A DNA stretch of 64,000 bases from Pristionchus mayeri (taxonomy: Eukaryota; Nematoda; Chromadorea; Rhabditida; Neodiplogasteridae), in NCBI GenBank assembly GCA_036245805.1, contig BTRK01000002.1:26095067-26159066 (forward strand). The letters are read 5' to 3'. Made by a program: the position numbers and the translations under genes. Position 1 is the first letter of the stretch. Every line of letters begins with the position of its first letter. This document shows positions 11,755 through 25,600 of the stretch, piece by piece. The notes under the pieces are model-generated. The model was not told the DNA's origin, did not search any database, and saw only the letters and a program-made list of their open reading frames with translations.

Positions 11755-12660
11755 TCCCCATATCGATTGTCCTATCCAGTGTCGACCCTCTTGTTTTTCT
11801 GAATTCATTCCACGATAGTGCTATTAGAGTTCATTCACGAATCATCCCCCTGTGTTCTTATGAAAGTAAACCATTTTATGCACTACTCCATTCTGAACGC
11901 ACGATAATGGACAACAGACAATAACAAATCAGATCAGTTCCACTGAGTAGACCCACCTGATTTCAAAACCATTTTCTCCAGTTATTATTACCCCTCCTCC
12001 TCCCCGAGCCTCCCCTACTTGCATCTGCTCTAGTGCTCTCGCAAGCTTGCCAGCACACTCGTGTTGTTGAATTCCAGTGTCATGCTGAGCCCGAGCTAGA
12101 ACAGCGGATCCTATCCTGGGCAATCATAACAGCATTCTTCTTCCATCCGCTCATTTCAGAAACCTCTTTATAGGGTGAACGGAAAATCTCGGATTATTAC
12201 TATCAGGTAACAATGGTATACGGTGAGAGGGATTTAGTGAAGAAGGAAAATGATGCCAGATATTGTACCCGAGTTCTCATAGATTATTTATCGCTTTGTG
12301 GCGATCAGTTTATCTTTTGGGTGCGTTGTACACATGAGGTGGAAGTTCTTTGAGTGATAGTCAATGATCGAGATTATTGGGGATTCCCAAACAATATGTT
12401 CCTTCCACAGTTGCGAAACTACAGTTAATCTCACGAATGGTGCACTTCATACAGAATCTGTTTATCGGACGAGGAAGGAAATGAGGGCAGAGCAATCGGG
12501 AAATGACTTTATTGAAGAGGGTGGCAAGGGCTAGTATCCGTCTCGCGGCAATGGGGACTCCGTCTAGTATGAATGCGAGGAGAGAGGCACGGTATGAACT
12601 AGGAATACGGTAGGAATTGAATGAAGCAAATTATCGATTGGCTGTATTTACAAGGGCAGG
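11755..12660. other. tail-to-tail intergenic region
   Basis: This is the space between two converging genes. I see no exon, only short open frames on both strands. It presumably holds both 3' UTRs. Confidence 0.4.
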
Positions 12661-15257
12661 TTACACGTCTTGCTTGAAGAGGCGCTTCATCTTCACGTAA
12701 TTCTGCAAAGAAAACTACCTTTTTTGTTAATTGCATTGCATTTTCATCTATCATCTCATCTATCATTGATTTGTTCAATAGTTATTATCCCACCCTCATT
12801 CTCAGACATTCGAAGGTCGCATCGAGGAATTTAGTGCAAGGCTCAGAAAGAAGTTTAGTGGAGTAGGAGTTTATCATTCGAATGTACGATGTACTTCTGT
12901 TTGAAATTGAAAGATATCCAGACATGGTGTGTGTTTGACCCGTTTTGTGATCAAATTTGAGATAATCCCTGACAGAGTTATGGCATCGGTATCATTCTCA
13001 CGTTATTTCTCCAGATGATCTTTGATCTCTCTCACCTTGGGAGTGGTGGTGAATCGGAACTGTCTATGGGCGGGAATGAGGATGAGGTCGCCAGACTCGC
13101 ACAGAATCCTGCACCAGTTACCGTCCTGCAAGAGATTGTCCAATTCATATTCCAATTATTTTAGACGTCATGAAGCTAAGAGGTAATCAGAATATCACGA
13201 TTGTTGATTGAGCAATCGTAATCAGTGATAGAGTGGAGAAGAGAAAGACGTTCTTCGTCTCCACTTTCATTTACGATCTAGATACTTCGATATGGATGCA
13301 TGATGGTGGTTATCGAATTGCCGCTTGTTTGGCGAACTGATAGTGGCCTTTACTGCTCACTTTACTATTCACTTCTTTGGCATGCGCTCGAATCAGCTCA
13401 GTGCAACCTACACCCATTTTCTTCCATCACGTCAATAACTCCTGTAGCAGCGCGTCAATATCAAAACTTGTGCTCTGTGGTCTGTTGGATATATGTATAC
13501 AGAAATCAATTGGTATGCCGGAAATTCGAAGTGTCAACCTTGTCCTCGACGTCGTAGTAAGCTTCTCCCTCGATCACGAGTCTCGCCAGCTCCTCTTTCT
13601 CCTCCGACTCCTCGAACAACTCCTCGATCTTAAAGATCAAAGATCAACCTCGAGAACGTATCCCTTCATTCATTAGAGCTTCATTCTAATCATTCTCTGT
13701 AGCAGGGACTCTTCTCTAGTCTCGCAACTTCGGTCTCTTCGCCCCTCTTGAATCTCCGTAATCGAGTAATTCATCGAGGCAACGGCCTAATCACCACTTG
13801 ACCGCACCCTGGTCTTTCGGCCTTTCGCTCAGGGAAGGGAGCTAAGAAAGACGAGAGAAGAGGCAGTAGTGAAACTTGGGAGAGAAGTGGGAGAGGGCAG
13901 AGCTTATGGCCGTTTGCGAGCCTCACTCTTCTCCAGATTCAGCGTGCTCTCTCTCCTAGTGGAAGAATGAGTGTGCGAAATGAATTGAAGGCAGCCTTGA
14001 GCCCCGTTACTGGGATTGATTAGTCGCGCCGTGATCTCAGATTTGGGAGAATGCGGCGCTGATCAACGAAACTCGCCGAGAAACAGCCCATTCTTGATGA
14101 AAATACTTGAGAATTGTGACTGTCAATAAAATCTGTGCATCGTTTGTTTCGGCATTCTAGAAAAAATTGTCCATTGTGCCTCTCCTTTCCCTTTCTGCCT
14201 TCTCAGACTGTCTCCCTTCCCCCTCCTCACCTTGTCCTTGAAGTTGGCAGTGGTGGATCCATCGAGGATGAAGAGATCCTCCCTCACGTATCCCTGCTCC
14301 AGCTTCAGCTTCGTCAGTCGAGTCGCCAGAGAGACCGGGTCGGCCGCGTTCAGCTGCAATTTCAACATTTTATTCCAATGTTTAGCAGAAATAAGTGGAG
14401 TGATCAGCATCTCCCTTCTCAAGAGCTGTAGTAGAAATTCTTTCGTTTTTATTAGATCAGGCTCTCGTCGATCCCAATTCCTAGACTGACGCGCCATTCT
14501 TTTACTATCGGGAGATCTGAGGGGCAATATTTCTCGCCGATCGCGCTATCTCCCAGTTCGATCAATCAACAGTCTCTTATCGTGTCTGTCCATCTCCCTC
14601 AGATTTACACCCATCGACAGAAGGGGCGAAGTGCTCTTCGACATCTTAGAGATCCCACTCAGAGATACAAAGGGCGAATCAGAGAAGATATCAAACAATA
14701 GGCTTCCAAAATGAACTTTACATCTATCACAATGAATACTCATTTCGATGTTTGGCGCAAGAAGCCAAAGAATGTTCGTCTCTCCACTTTGCTCAGCCCG
14801 TAAACACGGCAAATCGAGTTCCTCTCTCAAACCGCGAAACGGCCCGAGACAATCGATGCAGCTAATCAGTTTCATGCATCGAATCAGTTCTCATTCCAGT
14901 TGTTGAATTCTATTGCAGAATCGATTGAAGTTCACTCGTCCAATAAGGGAATGGAAAGCGAATGATTCCTCAACAGTTTTCGTTCTAAAATTTTTGCAAA
15001 CCATCCTATCACCAATCGACGGGATCGACAAATCCTCTCGACTCCCCCCCCCCCCACCTTACAGCCATCGATGATTTAGAGATTCAGAAATGCGAAGTTG
15101 ACTGCATGTCTCCCTTCAAAGTTTCTCCGACCTTCCATATCTGAGTGCCGCTCCTCTTGGCCAACTCGTCGGGGGTCATCATCTTAGGGGGGAAGACGTG
15201 ATGGGGCAGACGGGGATCTCCACAAGGGTACGGTTCCATCTGCCAGATCTGCACCAT
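12661..15257 (-). CDS. acireductone dioxygenase-like protein without metal ligands
   Basis: Five exons, all phase 0: 15132-15257 (ATG 15255-15257), 14231-14353, 13539-13628, 13036-13125 and 12661-12702. They give 156 residues. The frame follows the ARD family end to end: N-terminal [20 protein letters not shown], then TQIWK joined to LNAADP, YYDVEDK, the cupin strand GDLILIPA, and NYVKMKRLF near the C-terminus. ARD is the methionine-salvage enzyme that oxidises acireductone with Fe or Ni. The metal site of the family is H-x-H-x3-E plus a later H in YHRFT. Here the aligned stretch reads [11 protein letters not shown], so His, His and Glu become Ser, Glu and Leu; the late motif reads RQFRFT, with Phe for His. 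The protein also stops right after the last strand, shorter than the usual about 180 residues. The family call is secure. Enzymatic activity is very unlikely, so a pseudoenzyme is inferred. Confidence 0.85.
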
Positions 15258-18200
15258 TGCTGAGTCCTGCAAGGAATTGAAGATGGAAGAGACTCCATCA
15301 ATCGATAAAAGGCGATGGGGAATCGAAAAGAGAAGAGACTGCTGTGGAATAGATGATTGCCGAATTGAAAAATGAGAGAAATGGAGAAATGGAGAGCGAA
15401 GGCAGGAGATAAGAAGAGAAGCAGTGAAGGAGACGGAGAATCCATTCGAGATTTCATTTCTCTTTCTGATCGACGCGCAACTGTCTAGGGGAAGGTGGAG
15501 AGACGGAAAAGAGAGAGTTGATCTCCGTTCGGCCGTCGTCTATGTACACCCATACGAGACTCCGCCCCTACTTCCGGAAGTGCTGTTCCCCCGACTGGAG
15601 AGAGAGAGAGCATGTCGAATGAAATGGAAGAGTACCCCCATCGGATATTGATTAGAAAATACCGATAATATGCTGCCTCGTACGCCTCACTCTCCCTCTC
15701 CGGAATCTAGCTGCTAATTGGCTAAATGTAAAGAAGAATTGTAACAATTAGTCGAAACTTTTCCGCACTCCAATGTACCCATGGAGGACGAGAGCATCGA
15801 GAGACTCCTCGAGGCTCTCGTCCTCCATCCGTTGCTCTCCTACCGTACCCGCAGCAGGAATCGAGAGCACTTGAGTACTTGAGACTCCAGAGAGAGCACC
15901 GACGCTCCTCGCAATGCACCTGGGTGATCAGCCGCAGTACAAACTAGTATCAAACATGTGGCCGGGGATTTGTTCCACTGAGTGACCCTTTCCCCCCCCC
16001 CCCCCCTCTTTCCTCGTCCTGAAAACTCGCGCCTCGAACTCAGCAGGTGGGCCATAATACGTGGAAATTGGCAGATGAGACTCTCGATGTTCTATGCTCT
16101 CTCGCTCCCATTTGCCCCCCGTGATATTAAGGAGTAAAGACGGTAATGATGCACTCAATTCACTCGATCAGTGCAAAGAGGAAGCATTCGAATGGGGAGA
16201 AGGAAGGAAGAATGCGACTCTCCCCTCTTCGTGCCGTCTCTATCCAGTGAGAGGAAGGAGAGAGGAGGGGAAATGAAGGGAGGGAAAGAGGATGCCTTCG
16301 CCCTTGCTGGGAACTCACAAGGGAAAGGAGAAGTCTCGCGGTTAGGGACAAAACATTTAGAGCACCTAGCGAGAAAGTAAAACTCGATCTGTGGCAAGGG
16401 CGAGAGGAGCAGGGGAGGGAGGGGAGGGGAGGGGATGAAACTGTCCGCTCTCGAAGCAAAAAGAGAAGAGATTACTGCGAGAAGTCTTTGTTTCTGATAA
16501 GAGAGGAGAGAAGGGAAAACTCCCCCTCTGTCTCGAGGTCATCGATGAAATGGACCAAGCGATAGGGAAAAGCACTGGTTACAGTAGGCATCGGTAGGTC
16601 ACTGGATCGTACGGTAGGCCACAGGGGTTACTTCGAAGTAAACTGGAAATGCAAGCACATAAAGAGGAGCAGAGAGAGAGAGAGAGAGAGAGCTGGTTAG
16701 GAGCGTACATTCGTGTCTTGCTACAATGTTAGTGATTGATTTGGAGGTGGAGAAGGAAGAGGGGGCAAAGCCTCCCCCTCTTCATTCTTTCGCACTCTCA
16801 CCTGGTCTCACTCTCCACATTTCGCACGTTCTCTCGCTTTTTAAGGTGAGAAAACTTTGGAATATGTGATAAATTTGTCAATCCGGTAGACTTTGGATCT
16901 CACACTGTCCTTGTAATGATTGTATAGAATGGCGTCACGGGATGAGAAAAAAAGTAGTGGGAGGATCTAGGAATTGTGCAATTGGAGATACCGTGGTGTT
17001 TTAAGTAGATACTGTAGATACATGCTGCGAGATTGTGAACGCTACCTCGTGTACTATTCGCAAGGATCGACTCGCAGGCAATCCATCAATTAAATTATTT
17101 GTACTTTAAATTGCGGAGCATAGGGAATTGTGAAATTGGCGATGAAATCGAAAATGAACGGAGAGATAACAGTGGACGAAACGGGTAGTTCTGGCCAAGC
17201 AATGGTTAGTGATAGGGGAGGAGATCGAGAATGGCAGAAAGGCGTAAAAAGCACACGTGATTCCCTGCTCATATCAGAGGGAGAGGATGCAATAGGATAC
17301 GGTGGTATACGTAGTAGAGGAAGGAAGAGAAGCAGTTTAGCCTCAAAACATCATTGGCATCTCTAATTCCTTCACGATGAAAATCACTTCATTTCATTTC
17401 TACAATATTTGATATGTGATTGTGAGATGTTGATCGAATTTAGTTCCTAGATGAATGTATGGAATGATAGTCATTTTCCGTGTCGTCGACCTTTGGTTGA
17501 CTCGTGTTCGGTGAAGTGTGCCCTCTTTACCAGACATGCCCAGTCACTACGTCATCCCGCACTAATCAGTGTTCACGTTCTTGGTTGATAACAACTCGAT
17601 TCTCTCCCCGTTCGCCCCTCGCCGAGCTGCGTCTTACGCAGTTTTAGAGCATGTAAACAGTCATGGCTAACTGTCTGATTCTCTCCGAGTTACACACTCT
17701 CTCGCTCTCTCTGATTGGAGAGAAGGGGATGGGGGAGAATTGATGTCGAGATTGGGGAGAGATCGAAAGATGTTCGAGGGATTGGCAGGGGACGAAGGGG
17801 AAATTGAGAGTGAGCATGCAGCACTCGAAGATATTCACAGTCCCTTGCAGACTCTATCGTTCATCGAATCATCGAAAGGATGGGAAAGGAGAGATGGTAG
17901 ATGTAGGAACGATAGGCAATGAGATAGATGAAGTAATGGAAGCGGAGACATGAATATTTAAAATTCTTTGATGAGCAAAGAATCGGAGATGCCTACTTAT
18001 GTACGTAATCATACTTACGTAATCATATGTGGATTCCACTGTTGATTGGTTAAAGTTTATCACGAGGAATGTAGTGTATCACCAAGTTAGAGAAGGGAAT
18101 CTATATATGTGTTTTGGATAGCTGCTTCATGGCGTGAATAGGATAGAAGGTAATGAAATGAATAATTAACTCCACCATCTTAGCGGAAGGATCAAACATA

Positions 18201-19579
18201 AGATTCCTTTGGGCAGCCGATCTCTAATATTCTCCCCGCATCTAGAGGCCTCTAACACTGCGGGAGGATACTGTAGATTTCTTGCTGTTTCAATATCAGA
18301 ACGTAGGTCTGTCATGCATCCAGAATCTTTCATCGCCGTATTTTTTCATGAATTATTTGACTATATTTATGCTAGAATATTATTTTTTCTTAATTATTTT
18401 TTTTGAATAATGAATAGTTAATTAATGATATAGCATTATGGGGTACGGTAGCATACTTATTATTGTTTTTTCCTGTCTTGACCTGTTCCCACGTTTCTGC
18501 CCACTTTTTTGTTTGTTTCTGACTTGATTTCACCTTTATCTCGACAATATTCTCATTTACAGGTGGTCATCGATGCCCATCTCTTCAGCTGATCACCTCA
18601 AAGTATGCTAAAACCTATATTTTCATTTTTCATTATCTATTATCTTCGACACTATAGCTGTTTCAAAAAAAACACGCTTCTTTCCTTCACTCGAGATTCT
18701 AGATGCATGCTCTTTCAGCACTTTTCTTTCAGCACAGCAATCGATGTCTGCTAGTCGTACTCGGGAATAGTCCACTCCACGATAAGGATTTGACATATTT
18801 TGAGCCAAATTTGTAGAGGGATTGGTTGAGTTTAATTTCACTGCCGCTACCGCCCCTGAAATGGTCGATTCTCTCGCGATTCGTCTCATATGAAAAATGT
18901 TTTGTCCATTTAAAAACCAAAGTTTTATTCGAGAGAAAAAACACTGCAAATAGTTACAAGACGTGTGTGTTCGTCGCTTAGATGATCAGCGAATAATGTA
19001 ATAGAAAAAGTATTCCTTTCAATACGACAGGAACGATTCGAGAATTTTAAAATGTCACTTAATTCAATTAAATCGAGGACAGTCAATATGCGTCAATCAT
19101 GGGCATTCTTGGGACATAGTTCACAGATATCTCAGCTCCTTCCATCTTATTTGCGGTAGGTATTCACCCTGTTGCTTTTCACTGTCATCGCGCTGTAATC
19201 AAAGAGCTAATATTATTATTGACATACTTGATCTTTGATCCTTCTTTCCCCTTTAACTATTGTCTGCATCCGTTTCCCAATATTTTTAGGAAGCTTTCGC
19301 TCATTCGTAATTTAAAATACAAAAACAAATTGCTCTTTACTTTTCGTATGTGAGAAGATCAACCTTGAAATCGTCATTGATGATGAGTCTGTAAATTTTA
19401 CATTTTTCCTATTTTTAATCACAACTTTGACATCGAACTGGTCTTGAACATCGTTGTGACTTTGCCCCCAAATCATGTTTTAACCATTTTGAATAGTTTT
19501 CATAGTCATCTTTTCATGTATCATAGCTAGCATCTAAAATGCCTGTCCGAATGTATTCAGCAATTTGCCTTAGATTTAC
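15258..19579. other. long low-complexity spacer
   Basis: No gene is recognised in 4.3 kb. The sequence is rich in GAGAG/CTCTC on both strands, which makes many short spurious open frames. It has a pure GA run near 16671-16692 and poly-C runs near 15045 and 15995. Weak exon-like pieces occur on the minus strand at 18725-18860 (VAAVKLNSTNPSTNLAQNMS...). These could be the missing C-terminal exons of the protease gene to the right, but I cannot support that. Confidence 0.4.
16671..16692. repeat. (GA)n microsatellite
   Basis: An uninterrupted GA dinucleotide run inside generally GAGAG-rich sequence. Confidence 0.8.
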
Positions 19580-21691
19580 GAAGTCGATGCAACATTTATG
19601 ATGGCGCATGAAGTCCAATCCGATCGTTATTTCGTCTCTTCGCGTGTCCATAACGGATACTTTTGAGGAAAACATCGTTTCTCCGATTTCGATTGCACCT
19701 GATCAACTTCATCGTTTCAGGAATGTATTTTGAGAGGAAAAGCGTACATAAATGGACGGCTCCGAGTATTTGACCACTTGATCCTCCGATGCCAAATGAT
19801 CTACTACGATATCTTGTGTCCATAATACTTTCCAGTCCTGCTCGTTTTGCGAAGGAGAGGGGGATGTATGAAAAGCCAGCTCCTGCGGAAATATATTTAT
19901 TCCGCTAATCGAAATATTTCTTTCTAAAAAGATGATGCACTGAATTACCAATATTACTAGCGACCGAATATAAAATATAAGATTGGCATGAAAGTTTTAT
20001 CGCATTTTTGAGGTTCAATATCTTGCTATCTAAAACAGGACAAAAATTCTTGCCAGTCTGATAAACCAAAATTCAGTTACCCGAATCGAGTAATGCGTTG
20101 GCTGCGACTCCATTCATTTTGACTCTAATGAAGATAGACTGCATGGACTCGAATGTTTCTGGCATCGATATTAATGCCTCAATGAATTAAATAGGTATAA
20201 AAATTTATTCTCTGAATATGAGGGTGTTTGTCTAAGAATCGAGCACGAGTCGGCACTGCCTAAAAATGCCGATTCTCTACATATTTGGGATTTATGGTAA
20301 TCGAATGTGCTGAAAACTATGGGAATACTCATTTTGCGCCTAAAGGCTTCGTTTGCTCCAGACGGCGTCACTTCGAAAACATATTTTGACGTATATGACG
20401 CCGTTTGCCTAAAACTCTATGTCTGGCACAGAGAAAATAGGTCGAATTTCTGAAACTTCGGTATTGGGGGTTCTCAAGGGTCCTGATGACGATGGACGTA
20501 TTCATTTTGCATGTGGAGCCTTCGTTGTGGCCAGACGACAACACGTCGAAAACGAATTATCGGGAATCCCGATCTGGTGAGCTGTAGATTTGCAAAGACG
20601 GCGAATACGAAAACACAGCATATGTTGTCGTCTGGCCACAACGAAGGCTCCACATGCAAAATGAATACGTCCATCGTCATCAGGACCCTTGAGAACCCCC
20701 AATACCGAAGTTTCAGAAATTCGACCTATTTTCTCTGTGCCAGACATCGATTTTTAGGCAAACGGCGTCATATACGTCAAAATATGTTTTCGAAGTGACG
20801 CCGTCTGGAGCAAACGAAGCCTTTAGGCGCAAAATGAGTATTCCCATCGGCACATTCGATTACCCTAAATCACAACGTATAGAGAATTTTTTTGGCTGTG
20901 CCGAATCCATACAGATCTGCTTGATTCTAGGCAAACGCCCTCATATGCAGACGTGTTATTTATTTGGCTTTGTTTTGATAACGTGGTACGTGAACCATGG
21001 CACCCCATTCCATAGAAGGCAAGTACGAAGACCATATCCTAAGTACCTGTGCTATGGTAAATAACTTACGCCTCATCGTCACATGCTGGCCGAGCTGGTT
21101 GCAAGAAATGCTCAGAATGCAATAAAAAACACAAATATTGTAAAAATTATGATACTACGAAAATTTACGTACCTTGATAACTTGATACAAGGCAGCTAAG
21201 GGGGTCGTTTTGGCAAGTCTGAACTCTTTTTTTCGCTTTATCAATGGTTGAACAGGGTCATTCTGTTAAAGGCGAAAAAGTAGTTTAAATATTTTGATGT
21301 AACGGTTCAACTCCCAAAAAGGTTAATTTTCTTCACTTAACAGTGGTTGAAACGGTTCAACTGTTGCAAGTGTCCTGGTTGAATTCGGTTCACCCTGTGC
21401 AAAAACCTGTCCATGATGAAACTTGATTTTTTCATTAACCAGTTCAGAAACGCTATTTCGAGTAACGCACCCCCCCCCCCCCCTTATAAGTACCGAGCTA
21501 CCCGAACATAGTTGTTTCTTTTTACATGCACACACTTTGGCTTTTCCCTTATATGACATATACTTTCTTCCATTTCGACGTACCTCACGTTTCATTCTAT
21601 CCCAGGTGTCGATTTTTGATCGTTCGTACATTTCAGAATCTTCTGTAGCTTCCTCAATTTTTTCCAAATCACTCACTGCTTCTGATTCAAT
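19580..21691 (-). CDS. DDI1-type retropepsin-like aspartyl protease, minus-strand copy
   Basis: Four exons are clear: linker 21584-21691 (108 nt, starts IESEAVSDLEKIEE), 20081-20177 (97 nt), 19748-19882 (135 nt) and 19580-19698 (119 nt). The protease signature is present: VNALLDSG-like reading MNGVAANALLDSG with the catalytic Asp, then GAGFSYIPLSFAKRAGL, the MDTRYRS loop, GQILGAVHL, and ITIGLDFMRHHKCCIDF, which is the DDI1 dimer-strand motif. DDI1 proteins act as ubiquitin-linked proteases or shuttle factors. Exon lengths and phases match those of the plus-strand DDI1 gene at 22675-44919, so the two are paralogues in divergent orientation. I found no UBL exons upstream and no UBA exons downstream, so this copy may be truncated or use exons I missed. 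A foldback element fills most of the intron between the linker and the active-site exon. Confidence 0.75.
20209..20952. repeat. 0.74-kb foldback element in an intron
   Basis: Arms 20209-20542 and 20624-20952 are close reverse complements (paired positions sum to 41,166). An open frame beginning MTPSGANEAFRRKMS appears mirrored on both strands for this reason. The spacer is 81 bases. It lies in an intron of the minus-strand DDI1-type gene. Confidence 0.9.
20953..21583. other. remaining intron sequence
   Basis: No exon is seen. The stretch contains a poly-C run of about 14 bases near 21470. Confidence 0.3.
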
Positions 21692-22674
21692 CTGTAATTC
21701 ATTCATTCATTTATTCCCGTGGGGTTTGATCGCAATAACAACATGAGGATATACAAGAAAGTATGTCAGTCGATTATATCGAAATGGTAGAGGTTGCTTG
21801 GCAGCAAGAATAATGGATGGGAAAGGGATCAGAGATAAAGTCATGTAGCAATTATAAACTGGGAGCTGGGGTATCAATTATGTGTGATGATCTCCTTACC
21901 GTAGCAGATCCATCCTGTCAGCCTTCTACGTAGATTTTGTTCATGCCGCCGTGGGTGGGTGATTTTCTAAGTTCCTCTTTCATTCAATAGTCTTAGTGAG
22001 AGTGTTTGCATAGATGTTAAAATAATTAATTTACAATTATCGAAGCATACCTCTATCGCGTTCTCCTGACAGTGCATATCGACTGCAATTCAGAGGATTA
22101 TAACGCGAAAAAACAATCTTTGCGACACATTTCAAACAATTTGTTTGAGAAATAATAAAGTTACTGGGTATAAAGAGTGGCGTCCACTACACTTAAAGTT
22201 AATGGAATTCAAATTGTGGTGGGCCCACTGTATTTCCCGCGTACCAAGCGCCCAGAGGCGCTCCCCTTCTAGTAGATTAGAAGACTTTTACTCATACTTG
22301 AATTCCTTTCATTTCCTCCCTATCATACCACTACGAGCATTCCTCTCTCCTCTTTTTTGTCTTGTGAACACTAGGGATCGTCGAATGGTTACGGATTATC
22401 CAATTCGACGCTATTTCTTTCCGGATAATATATTATGCTTTCGATGATCCTTATTATTTGATTGGCTGGGAAGCGGATTAAATAATTCCTGTCTAAAATT
22501 CATGACTTGCTTATTTTGTATTTTAAATCGGATAAATTCGTGCTTTGCTGGTCGTTCAAATGTCCGCAATTAAGTACCATTAATAGAATTAACCGAGCCG
22601 TTACGCCATGCCTTATAAACAGTCCTCTTTCTCTTGAAATTATACGTATTCTTATTTGAAATCTCAGGTACATA

Positions 22675-25600
22675 ATGATACGCATCTCGGTATATGGAGG
22701 CTATATTAATAATAAATTAGTCTGCCTGGAACTCACGGGAGAATCTCCTTACGAGCAGCTCGTCGCTAAGGTAATCAAATGAATTCGAATAATGAATTAA
22801 TAATAAGACATTTGCCATTCAAATTCATCGGTCCACTGGTGCTCACAACCAGAATTTATACATGGCTATCAGAAAGTCTGTTTGATACGACCGTTTAAAA
22901 AGTTAGCACAAAACGAAAAACGCTGCACGGTTCCGTGCTCTCTCACTCTTGAATTGTGAGAGAGCAGAGAGCAGAGACACGGAGGGGTCCTCTCTCTGTG
23001 TATATTAGATGTGTGAATAGTGTAGGTGTGAGCACCCGTGAGCTCTCGCATTTACGCAAGAAAGCTGTAATGCTTTTCAAATTCTAAATCACATTGTAGA
23101 TTTTGTAATTTTTTTCAAATCATGAAAATCAAGAAATTAAATATAATAATGTTTTTTATTAGTCAATCATCGAGTTCGGGAATCAATTCTCCACACCTTC
23201 GGAGGTTCGTCTTCTAAAGGATGGCTGTGATGTGCTGGGGGTATGACAGAACGCAACGACTAAAGCCCAAATATTATAGATTTGGAAAATATCCAGAAGC
23301 ATAATCACGAACCTACGTATTCAGTTAAAAGTCATGATTAGAAATTAACCATTCAGGACTGCGATATTTTGGATGGTGATTTCATATTCTACTCTGAAAC
23401 ATCTGATGCTTACGAGCCAAGCTTTCAAGTAAGTTCGTTATACAATGACCATATCAGCTTCTCGAGAGCATGCCTCTTTAAGGAGGACTCTCGCAAATAA
23501 TAATTGTTTATCATGCGATATGATAAGATGATTAGGAGTAAATGTTACAGGCAACTTATAAGCATGATAATACGATGCCATATCTAGATGACAAAGGGGA
23601 TACGATCAATTACAAATGAGAGTGAATTAGAGATACGAGGCGTAATCAATATTATGAATAGTTTTAACTCGGAACGAGAACAAATCACTATTTCTAGAGA
23701 TAACAATATTATTAGGTATACGATTCCACAGTGTTACGACTCTATTGGTGAGGAATGAGTGATAGAAAGTGGATGTGGAGTGGTGTTTACGTAATTGGAA
23801 GAGATTGGGGCGTCTAGGTCTAGGTGGTGCAAGGTAAATAAAGGAGGGACAGCCTATGTCAACAGCTGAATGAATCACTTTGTATATGAATGCTAAGTCA
23901 ATAATGGAGCGACGGTATCTTAACGGTTCTAATTGAAAGTAACGCAAACGATTAGGATAAGACCTGTCAGGGATGCCACATTTTAGGAGTACGAATTTGG
24001 TGAATTTACGCTGAACACGTTCGATGCTATTAGATAGATCTCTACTCTGGGGGGACCAAAGTTCAGAGCAATATTCGAGAATAGGGCGAACGTATGTAAT
24101 AAACAGACGAGAATAGAGCTGTGGATTTTTGGAGACAAAAGTTGTTAGGAGACCCTCCACGAGAGAACGTACCTACTTTGCGGACGGCATTTTTGCAACC
24201 CCTCTCAATCTTTCTGCGGTGAAGTTCTCATACCGAGTGCTGATATTTGGCCCAGTTAGAGCGCTCCTGGTGCACTTTCCGAAAAATGCCAGACCGACCC
24301 CAAAAAAAGTCGAATTTTTCATCCCTCGAAAAAATAAGGTATTTAGTGTTTTCCTGGCATATTTTTCCATTAAAATTCGAAAAAAGTGGGTTAGGAAGCG
24401 AACCGATAACGATAAAGGGTCGAAAATCGAAATTTTTATAGTTTTTTGGACACCGTGAACATATTTGTTCGGCGGCGAAAAAGTTATTGTCATTTTCCGA
24501 AATCTACGTGAAAAACTACGCCTAGGATTTTAATAGCACATCCCCCCAGATCCGGGGCCGTCGGATACTATATACTTCCGAACAAAGATAACAATGAGAT
24601 CCCTTGTCAGGAGGTATCGCCCGATATCGCGATTGAGTGATCATAGACCCGCTTAAAGGGCTAAAATTACATCGACAGTGTTCATACACACAATTGAGCC
24701 CAAGAACAAGCAGTCTAGATAGTTAGTTCTCAGAATCTTGTTCCCGGGTAGACACATTCTGTGGAACTGCAGTTCTGACGGATTACTTTCGGTATTTTTC
24801 CTATAGATACTATATAATTCCAACGTTTTTAAGTGCGTTTATATATTTTCACTGTTAATAATTGCATTCCATCGCCATTGGATATATAATGTGATTACAT
24901 GGCATCGAAAACCCAGAAAAACCAAGTATCTTGTAGGATTTTATTTATTTTATGGCTTGGTAAAATTGGCAATAGTGTACTTATATAGGCATATTTGAAT
25001 GAAATTTATTCAACACGTATAAGTACACAATTTCTGAAGTTTCTGGTAAAATATGAGAAAAAAATTTTTTTCGAAAAATCGTGATGTACACCTGGGCATC
25101 GAAAAAATGAGTTTTCAACATTTTTTAGATATACCTCCATGAATCTCAGAAATGATCAGATATAGTAGTATTTACTATTTTAAAGGGATACGGTGGCCCG
25201 AAATATTACATTTTTATTTTTCATGGCCTTTGTTTATTGAAATATTCAATTAAAACTAAATTATTACGAAAAAAATAAAAATAAAAATAAAAATATGCCA
25301 GGGGTGAAATTAGGCTTCGAAAATTGCATTAATTTGAACGGGAGCGTGTTCCATGGCATACTGTGGGAGAGGTTTCGACATCGACAAGTTGGCACTTTGC
25401 CAAGTGGCGCCACTGGCATTGACTTTACTGACGTTTTGCTGTCGTTTAACCTTTTCTTGCTTGTCAATTTTTATTATAATGTGTTGTATAACGATCTAGA
25501 CATCTTTCCCGCAATGAATTGAAGTAGTAGTGGGTCTTTTAAGCCTGCTATGCGATGCCAAACCTCTAATTGCACTGACGAGTTAACTTCTCTAGTTGCG

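Noticed and set aside
15928..16575. Many overlapping Ser/Pro or Arg/Glu-rich frames
   Set aside because: They arise from GAGAG/CTCTC-rich DNA; no splice sites or conserved blocks support them.
20171..21064. Mirrored open frames starting MTPSGANEAF
   Set aside because: Same cause: shadows of the 20209-20952 foldback arms.
24173..24493. Open frames in the 12.5-kb element's terminal repeats, seen again at 36342-36705
   Set aside because: They occur only because the TIRs are duplicated; low-complexity and not preserved as proteins between the two arms.
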